Assembly: GCA_947173915.1 (NCBI GenBank)
Contig: CAMWGZ010000001.1
Coordinates: forward strand, 1-28,288
DNA: 28,288 bases
From: an uncultured Alistipes sp.
GTDB taxonomy: Bacteria; Bacteroidota; Bacteroidia; Bacteroidales; Rikenellaceae
Direction: 5' to 3'
Shown here: positions 22,900 through 28,288 of the stretch, in pieces
How the letters are laid out: the number at the start of each line of letters is the position of its first letter
Numbering within the stretch: the stretch's first letter is position 1
Made by a program: the position numbers and the translations under genes
Notes under the pieces: generated by a model
Database searches by the model: none
Told to the model about the DNA's origin: nothing
Seen by the model: only the letters and a program-made list of their open reading frames with translations

Positions 22900-25332
22900 A
22901 TGGAATCTCAGATATTGCAAGGACTCAACCCCGTCCAGCGCGAAGCGGTGGTCAATTACGACGCGCCGTCGCTCATCATTGCGGGCGCGGGGTCGGGCAA
23001 GACGCGGGTGCTGACCTCGCGCATCGCTTACATGATCGAGCAGGGGGTCGCTCCGGAAAGCATTCTGGCGCTGACCTTTACCAACAAGGCGGCCGAGCAG
23101 ATGCGCGAGCGGATCGCGCAGATGATCCCCGGAGGGCGCAGCCGCTTCATCCGGATGGGAACCTTCCACTCGGTTTTCGCGCGGATCCTGCGCGAGAACG
23201 CCGAGCGCATCGGCTACCCGGCGACCTACACCATCTACGAACCCTCCGACTGCAAGAACCTGCTCAAGACGATCGTTAAGGAGCTGCATCTGGCCGAGGA
23301 GAAGTACAAGCCGGCGCTGCTCGCCTCGCGCATCTCCTACGCCAAGAACTGTCTGGTCACGCCGGGTGCCTATCTGGCCAACGCCAGCTGCGGGGCGGAG
23401 GACCGGCAGCGGCAGATTCCCGAATTCGGCAACATCTACAACATCTACTGCGCCCGCTGCAAGCAGAACGGGGCGATGGACTTCGACGACCTGCTGTTGC
23501 AGACCAACATCCTGCTGCGCGACTGCCCCGACATCACGGCCCGCTATCAGGAGCTGTTCCGGTACATCCTGGTCGATGAGTATCAGGATACCAACTACGC
23601 CCAGTACGCCATCATCCGGCGGCTTTCGCAGCACCACGCCAAGGTGTGCGTGGTGGGCGACGACGCGCAGTCGATCTACTCGTTCCGGGGGGCGAAGATC
23701 GAGAACATACTCTCGTTCAAGAAAGATTTCCCCACGGCGATGGTCTTCAAGCTGGAGCAGAACTACCGTTCGACCCGCACGATCGTCGAGGCGGCCAACT
23801 CGGTGATCGCCCGCAACTCGAAACGGATGGAGAAGAAGTGCTTCTCCGAGGGCGAGGTGGGCGACAGGATCCGGGTGCTGCGCGCCTATACCGACCGCGA
23901 GGAGGCCGAGCGGGTCGTTTCTGACTTGCGCGACAAGGTGCGGGCGGCGGGCGAGGAGTGGGCCGAGGCGGCCATCCTCTACCGCACCAACAACCAGTCG
24001 CAGGCGCTCGAAGAGGCGCTGCGCCGCAAGGGGGTTCCCTACCGCATCTACAAGGGCAACTCGTTCTACGACCACAAGGAGATCCGCGACGTGATGGCCT
24101 ATATCCGGCTGGTGGTCAATCCCCGCGACGACGAGGCCTTCCGCCGCATCGTCAATTACCCGGCGCGCGGCATCGGCGACACGACCGTCGAGCGCATCGC
24201 GCAGCTGGCCCGCGAGACGGGCCGCTCGATGTGGGAGGCGGTGGATGCGCTGGTGGCCGAGCCGGCGGCCGATCCCGTGCAGCGGGCCATCGTGCGCAAG
24301 GTTTCCGAGTTCGTGGCGATGATCCGGAGCCTGTCGCAGGCCCGGGCCGAGAAGGGACTCTACGAGTTGGGACTCGAAATCGCCACCCGCTCGGGCGTGC
24401 TCGGGGTCTATCGCCTGGAGAACACCCCCGAGGCGACCAGCGCCGTGCAGAATATCGAGGAGCTGCTCAACACGATGCAGCTCTTCAACGAGCAACGCGA
24501 GGCCGAGATCCGGGCCGGCGAGCGCGGCGAGGAGGAGCGGGCCACCGTCGAGGAGTGGTTGCAGCAGGCGATGCTGATGACCGACATGGACAAGGAGCAG
24601 GAGGATCCGGCCGACCGCAACAAGGTCACGCTGATGACCGTCCATTCGGCCAAGGGACTGGAGTACAAGTTCGTCTATATCGTCGGGATGGAGGAGAACC
24701 TCTTCCCGTCGCAGCGGGCCGCCGAGTCGCCCGACGGTCTGGAGGAGGAGCGCCGCCTCTTTTACGTGGCGCTCACGCGGGCCAAGGTCTCCGCGACGCT
24801 CTCCTATGCCGAGACCCGTTTCAAGTGGGGCAACATGGAGTTCTCGCGCCCGAGCTGCTTCCTGCGCGAGATCGATCCCTGCTATCTGGATGCCGAGCCG
24901 CTCGACGACGAGCACGAAGTGCTCCGCAAACCCGCCGGGCAGCGGAACGCCTCGCCGCTCGACGAGCTGCGCCGCCGCTTCGACTACCGCTATGCGCAGA
25001 AGTCGGCCTCGGGCGCTTCGCGGGGCGGCTCCTCCGCCGGCCGGCCCTCCGCGGCGCATGGGGTGCCGCCCGCGACGACCGCACCGGTCCGCTCGACGGC
25101 GGGCATGCGGAGCATGGGGGTGCGTCCGGGCGACGCGACCTTGCAGCAGGGTGCCGCCCCCGCCGCGAACTGCGGCTATGCGGTGGGCGACCGGGTGTCG
25201 CACCTGAAGTTCGGCGCGGGGGTCATCCTCCGCATCGAGACGGCATCGGGCGATCACAAGCTGGTGGTCGAGTTCGCCGACTACGGCGAGAAGACCCTGC
25301 TGGCGAAGTTCGCCAAGCTGACCCGGCTTTAA
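22900..25332 (+). CDS. UvrD/PcrA family ATP-dependent DNA helicase
   Basis: 810 residues, superfamily 1A 3'-5' helicase. The ATG at 22900 is chosen over upstream frame openings because it starts the conserved LNPVQREAV Q-motif. The Walker A is AGAGSGKT (28-35). Further motifs are LALTFTNKAAEQMRER, the Walker B DEYQDTN, GDDAQSIYSFRGA, LEQNYRS, and near the end VTLMTVHSAKGLEYKFV and EERRLFYVALTRAK. A disordered Ser/Ala/Gly-rich linker around 700-750 leads to a C-terminal module (VGDRVSHLKFGAGVILRIE), the PcrA-type Tudor-like domain that contacts RNA polymerase. It is likely used in repair and replication-transcription conflict. A small hairpin (25337-25354) follows the stop. Confidence 0.94.
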   Translation: MESQILQGLNPVQREAVVNYDAPSLIIAGAGSGKTRVLTSRIAYMIEQGVAPESILALTFTNKAAEQMRERIAQMIPGGRSRFIRMGTFHSVFARILRENAERIGYPATYTIYEPSDCKNLLKTIVKELHLAEEKYKPALLASRISYAKNCLVTPGAYLANASCGAEDRQRQIPEFGNIYNIYCARCKQNGAMDFDDLLLQTNILLRDCPDITARYQELFRYILVDEYQDTNYAQYAIIRRLSQHHAKVCVVGDDAQSIYSFRGAKIENILSFKKDFPTAMVFKLEQNYRSTRTIVEAANSVIARNSKRMEKKCFSEGEVGDRIRVLRAYTDREEAERVVSDLRDKVRAAGEEWAEAAILYRTNNQSQALEEALRRKGVPYRIYKGNSFYDHKEIRDVMAYIRLVVNPRDDEAFRRIVNYPARGIGDTTVERIAQLARETGRSMWEAVDALVAEPAADPVQRAIVRKVSEFVAMIRSLSQARAEKGLYELGLEIATRSGVLGVYRLENTPEATSAVQNIEELLNTMQLFNEQREAEIRAGERGEEERATVEEWLQQAMLMTDMDKEQEDPADRNKVTLMTVHSAKGLEYKFVYIVGMEENLFPSQRAAESPDGLEEERRLFYVALTRAKVSATLSYAETRFKWGNMEFSRPSCFLREIDPCYLDAEPLDDEHEVLRKPAGQRNASPLDELRRRFDYRYAQKSASGASRGGSSAGRPSAAHGVPPATTAPVRSTAGMRSMGVRPGDATLQQGAAPAANCGYAVGDRVSHLKFGAGVILRIETASGDHKLVVEFADYGEKTLLAKFAKLTRL

Positions 25333-25336
25333 GGTC

Positions 25337-25354
25337 ACGGGCTTCGCGGCCCGT
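25337..25354 (+). terminator. Weak hairpin between helicase gene and murG
   Basis: ACGGGC (25337-25342) pairs with GCCCGT (25349-25354), loop TTCGCG, followed by TTGTTGATTG. The short stem and broken T-run suggest partial termination at most. Confidence 0.4.
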
Positions 25355-25388
25355 TTGTTGATTGTTGGAACGATAAAACAGTTGCGAT

Positions 25389-26513
25389 ATGTATCGAATC
25401 ATCCTTTCGGGCGGAGGTACGGGCGGCCACATCTATCCGGCCGTGGCCGTGGCCGAAGCGTTGCGTCGCCGGCTGGGCGACGAGGTAGAGATCCTTTTCG
25501 TCGGTGCCGAGGGCAAGATGGAGATGGAGAAGGTGCCGGCTCTGGGCTACCGGATCGTCGGGCTGCCGGTCGCCGGATTGCAGCGCCGGCTCGACTGGCG
25601 CAACCTGCTGGTGCCCTTCAAGGCGCTGCGCAGCCTGCGGCTGGCGCGGCGGACGATCCGCGAGTTCGGGGCCGACGCGGTGGCCGGTTTCGGCGGTTAT
25701 GCGAGCGGGCCGGTGCTGCGGGCCGCGCAGCGGATGGGAATCCCGACGCTGATCCAGGAGCAGAACTCCTATGCCGGTCTGACCAACAAGCTGCTGGCGC
25801 GGCGGGCGCGCACCATTTGCGTCGCCTACGAGGGGATGGAGCGCTTTTTCCCGCAGGAGAAGATCGTGATGACGGGCAATCCGCTGCGGGGCCGCTTCTC
25901 GCGCGAGGGGACCGACCGGCGCGAGGCGCTGGCCCACTTCGGCTTCGAGCCGGGGGTGCCGACGGTGCTGCTGGTGGGCGGTTCGCTCGGCACGCGGACG
26001 CTCAACGAGGTAATGAAGGAGTGGATCCCCCGGCAGGGCGGGACGGCTCCCGTGCAGGTCATCTGGCAGACGGGCAAATATTACGAGGCGGAGATGCGCG
26101 CCTTCCTGGAGGCCCATCCCACCGCCCGCATCTGGCAGGGGGCCTTCATCGACCGGATGGACTATGCCTATGCGGCGGCCGATCTGGTGGTCTCGCGCAG
26201 CGGTGCCTGCACCGTTTCGGAGCTGTGCCTGGCAGCGAAGCCGACGCTGTTCGTCCCCTCGCCCAATGTGGCGGAGGACCACCAGACCAAGAATGCCCGG
26301 GCGCTTTCCGACCGGGGTGCTGCGCTGCTGGTGCCCGATGCGGAGGCGGTCGGCCGCGTGATGGACGAGGCGGTGGCGCTGGCGGGCGAGCCGGAGCGGC
26401 TGGCGGAGCTGAGCCGCCGCATCGGGGAGCTGGCCATCTCCGACTCTGCGGAACGGATCGTCGGCGAGATTCTCCGCCTGCTCGGGGAGAAGGGCCGGCC
26501 GGTGCGGGAATAG
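25389..26513 (+). CDS. murG: UDP-GlcNAc:lipid I N-acetylglucosaminyltransferase
   Basis: 374 residues, normal for MurG, a GT28 enzyme at the inner face of the cytoplasmic membrane that turns lipid I into lipid II. Seen: the N-terminal glycine loop SGGGTGGHIYPAVAVAEAL (residues 6-24), GFGGYASGPVLRAA, QEQNSYAGLTNKLLARRA, then the second loop VGGSLGTRTLNE. The C-terminal UDP-GlcNAc site shows SRSGACTVSELCLAAKPTLFVPSP and EDHQTKNA. It lies 56 bp after the helicase gene. The other mur/fts genes that normally surround murG are absent here. Confidence 0.96.
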   Translation: MYRIILSGGGTGGHIYPAVAVAEALRRRLGDEVEILFVGAEGKMEMEKVPALGYRIVGLPVAGLQRRLDWRNLLVPFKALRSLRLARRTIREFGADAVAGFGGYASGPVLRAAQRMGIPTLIQEQNSYAGLTNKLLARRARTICVAYEGMERFFPQEKIVMTGNPLRGRFSREGTDRREALAHFGFEPGVPTVLLVGGSLGTRTLNEVMKEWIPRQGGTAPVQVIWQTGKYYEAEMRAFLEAHPTARIWQGAFIDRMDYAYAAADLVVSRSGACTVSELCLAAKPTLFVPSPNVAEDHQTKNARALSDRGAALLVPDAEAVGRVMDEAVALAGEPERLAELSRRIGELAISDSAERIVGEILRLLGEKGRPVRE

Positions 26514-26597
26514 CCGGCCGGGCGGCGGCTTCCGGAGAGGTTTCCGGCGCGTGCGGCGGCGAAAAGCGGCGGGAACGGGTGCGGGTTTGCCTCCGGA

Positions 26598-26628
26598 TTT
26601 GATATTTGCGGATAAATTAGTATATTTG
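26598..26628 (+). promoter_or_regulatory. Complete promoter of the DHH phosphoesterase gene
   Basis: TTTG at 26598-26601, a 19-base spacer, and TATATTTG at 26621-26628: consensus on both elements. The ATG begins at 26634, only 5 bases after the -7 box, so the mRNA may be leaderless or nearly so. Confidence 0.8.
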
Positions 26629-26633
26629 CATCT

Positions 26634-27665
26634 ATGACAATCAAAGAGGAAGATATAGAGCGGCTGCGGCAGCTGCTGGAGGAACCCGCACGCAAGATCG
26701 TGATCGTGGCGCATGTCAATCCCGACGGCGATGCGGTCGGTTCGTCGATCGCCTGGCGCGATGCGCTGCAGGGGATGGGCCACCGGGTAACCTGCGTGGT
26801 CCCCAACAAATACCCCTACTTTCTGGACTGGATGTCCGATATCGGGAGCGTGGTCATCTTCAAGAACGACGAGGCGGGCATCGCCCGCCGGGCGGTGGAG
26901 GAGGCCGACCTGATCTTTTGCCTCGACTTCAACGCTATTTCGCGCCTGGAGGGGCTGAGCGAGCTGATCGAGTCCAATACGACGGCCCGCCGCGTGCTGA
27001 TCGACCACCACCTGGCACCCGGCCCCGGCTTCGACCTGATGTTCTCCCATCCCGACTCGTCGAGCACCTCGTTCCTGGTCTATTCGATCATCGAGCGGAT
27101 GCTGGGTGTGAAGGCCATCACACCGCGGATGGCCGAAAGCATGTATGTGGGCATGATGACCGACACGGGCAACTTCTCCTTCTCGTTCCTCACGCCGGCG
27201 CTCTACCGGGCGGTGGCCGTGCTGGCCGAGACGGGAATCGACATTCCGGCTATCCACAACAACGTCTATAACGCCTTTACCGAAGGGCGCGCGCGGCTGT
27301 TCGGCTATGCGATAAACCGCAAGATGGAGGTCATGCACGACGGTACGGTGGCCTACATGTCGCTGCTCGAGAGCGAGATGCGCCGCTTCCAGTTCCAGCA
27401 GGGCGACAGCGAGGGGTTCGTCAATTATGCGCTGACGATCAAGAAGATGAAGATGTCGGCCATATTCATCGCCCACCGCAAGTTCATCCGCGTGTCGCTG
27501 CGTTCGCGGGGCGATGTCGATATGAACCTCTTCGCCCGCAAGTACTTCAACGGCGGCGGCCACCGCAATGCCGCGGGCGGCAAGTCGTTCGTCTCGATGG
27601 AGGAGACGATCGCCCACTTCCGCCGCTCGGTCGAGGAGTTCGCCGCCGAGGGTCATTTGGGTTGA
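26634..27665 (+). CDS. DHH/DHHA1 phosphoesterase (NrnA-like nanoRNase)
   Basis: 343 residues. The DHH domain motifs are AHVNPDGDAVGSS (residues 26-38, Asp31 and Asp33 binding manganese), CLDFN (Asp98) and LIDHHLAPG (122-130), then MMTDTGNFSFS. The DHHA1 domain ends with FNGGGHRNAAGG, the substrate-binding GGGH motif. This matches NrnA-type enzymes that degrade short oligoribonucleotides and pAp; a c-di-AMP or pGpG hydrolase role is an alternative that sequence alone does not settle. It is followed after 10 bp by a LysR gene, so they may share a transcript. Confidence 0.93.
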   Translation: MTIKEEDIERLRQLLEEPARKIVIVAHVNPDGDAVGSSIAWRDALQGMGHRVTCVVPNKYPYFLDWMSDIGSVVIFKNDEAGIARRAVEEADLIFCLDFNAISRLEGLSELIESNTTARRVLIDHHLAPGPGFDLMFSHPDSSSTSFLVYSIIERMLGVKAITPRMAESMYVGMMTDTGNFSFSFLTPALYRAVAVLAETGIDIPAIHNNVYNAFTEGRARLFGYAINRKMEVMHDGTVAYMSLLESEMRRFQFQQGDSEGFVNYALTIKKMKMSAIFIAHRKFIRVSLRSRGDVDMNLFARKYFNGGGHRNAAGGKSFVSMEETIAHFRRSVEEFAAEGHLG

Positions 27666-27675
27666 TGTGTCGTCT

Positions 27676-28288
27676 ATGGACGATTTCCGGCTCAAAGTAT
27701 TCATCGCGGCGGCGAAGACGCTCAGCTTTACCCGCTGCGCCGAGCAGCTCTACATTTCGCAGCCGGCCGTGAGCAAACACGTCGGGGAGCTGGAGTCGCG
27801 TTACAAGGTGCAGCTGTTCGAGCGGCGGGGCAGCCGGCTGGCGCTGACCGAGGCCGGTGCGGCGATGCTGCGCCATGCCGAGCGGATCGCCGACGACTAC
27901 CGCCGCTTGCGCTATGAGATGGATCTTTTCGCCGACCAGCTGGGCGGCGAACTGCGCATCGGGGCCAGCACCACCATCGCCCAGTATGTCCTGCCCCGCA
28001 TGCTGGCCCGCTTCACGAGCCGCTTTCCCGAGGTGAAGGTGTCGCTCATCTCCGGAAACAGCGGACAGGTCGAGGAGGCGCTCGTGCGCCACGATGCCGA
28101 CCTGGGGCTGGTCGAGAGCGCCACCCGGCGCTCCGGATTCCACTACGAACCCTTCATGCCCGACGAGCTGGTGCTCGTCGCCTCCTCGCGCGGCCGCTAC
28201 GGCCGCTGCGCGCGGGTCACGCTCGCCGAGTTGCAGCGCGTGCGGCGGGGGCTGCGCGAGGACGGGTCGGGAACGCTGGAGGTGGTGG
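27676..28288 (+). CDS. LysR family transcriptional regulator, cut by window end
   Basis: 204 codons are visible with no stop. The N-terminal winged helix-turn-helix covers about residues 1-60: MDDFRLKVFIAAAKTLSF, then AEQLYISQPAVSKHVGELES and FERRGSRLALTEAG. The substrate-binding domain begins at about 90 with GELRIGASTTIAQYVLPRML, a CysL/YeiE/CbbR-like sequence, and the visible end LREDGSGTLEVV is the conserved ligand-site loop. Its ATG is 10 bases after the DHH gene stop. Its ligand and targets cannot be told; LysR genes often control a divergent neighbour, but here none is divergent. Confidence 0.93.
   Translation, partial: MDDFRLKVFIAAAKTLSFTRCAEQLYISQPAVSKHVGELESRYKVQLFERRGSRLALTEAGAAMLRHAERIADDYRRLRYEMDLFADQLGGELRIGASTTIAQYVLPRMLARFTSRFPEVKVSLISGNSGQVEEALVRHDADLGLVESATRRSGFHYEPFMPDELVLVASSRGRYGRCARVTLAELQRVRRGLREDGSGTLEVV

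Noticed and set aside
22498..25338. A 946-codon open frame on the minus strand opposite the helicase gene
   Set aside because: The plus-strand helicase has every SF1 motif. The antisense frame is open because of high GC3 codon use, has low-complexity His/Arg/Leu-rich sequence and no recognisable domain.
26514..26597. GC-rich inverted segments (CCGGCC, TTCCGG repeats) after murG as a terminator
   Set aside because: The pairings are short and scattered, and no T-run follows.
25335..27704. A 789-codon minus-strand frame opposite murG and the DHH gene
   Set aside because: It covers two well-supported genes and the consensus promoter between them; composition is that of an antisense shadow.

Overview
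The window is a GC-rich piece of a Bacteroidetes chromosome, most likely Alistipes or a close relative (Rikenellaceae). This rests on GC-rich codon use, -7 boxes of the TAnnTTTG type ahead of many genes, translation starts without clear Shine-Dalgarno sequences, and Bacteroidetes-type families (Big_5 lipoprotein, C10 protease, LTA-synthase-like protein, degenerate delta-prime subunit). The genus is inferred from overall feel, not from a marker gene. The first 59 bases are not genomic: they match an Illumina Nextera P7/i7 adapter with three mismatches.

Left part (60-6640, minus strand): one tightly packed operon read right to left. It holds a polysaccharide flippase, a small two-helix membrane protein, DNA polymerase III delta-prime, folK, a small lipoprotein, a large Ig-like (Big_5) lipoprotein and a truncated outer-membrane beta-barrel. 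Four of its junctions are 4-bp ATGA overlaps. Next (6854-8660, minus) come an Lrp/AsnC regulator and kbl (glycine C-acetyltransferase), separated by a strong intrinsic terminator. kbl is divergent from pgk.

Middle part (8799-16080, plus): pgk, a lipoprotein M13 metallopeptidase, a C10 (streptopain-like) cysteine protease with a co-oriented lipoprotein 13 bp downstream, and an OprP-type porin. The protease/lipoprotein pair is the main accessory element. Base composition drops sharply inside the protease gene, at the linker between prodomain and catalytic domain, and stays low through most of the lipoprotein gene.

Right part: a minus-strand pair rlmN-thioredoxin (16094-17582), then plus-strand tonB, a small AT-rich orphan gene, hflX, upp, an LTA-synthase-like membrane enzyme, a UvrD/PcrA helicase, murG, a DHH phosphoesterase and a LysR regulator cut by the window end. 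The AT-rich orphan appears to be inserted directly in front of hflX, which is left with only a TTG start.

Most genes are housekeeping (glycolysis, folate, replication and repair, rRNA modification, cell wall, pyrimidine salvage). No tRNA, rRNA, CRISPR array or insertion sequence was found. No intergenic stretch exceeds 300 bases. The longest are about 270 (14623-14891), 264 (8598-8861), 250 (12242-12491) and 243 (6611-6853); their contents are listed as promoters, terminators and palindromes. The roughly 200 bases at 6640-6853 show nothing recognisable.
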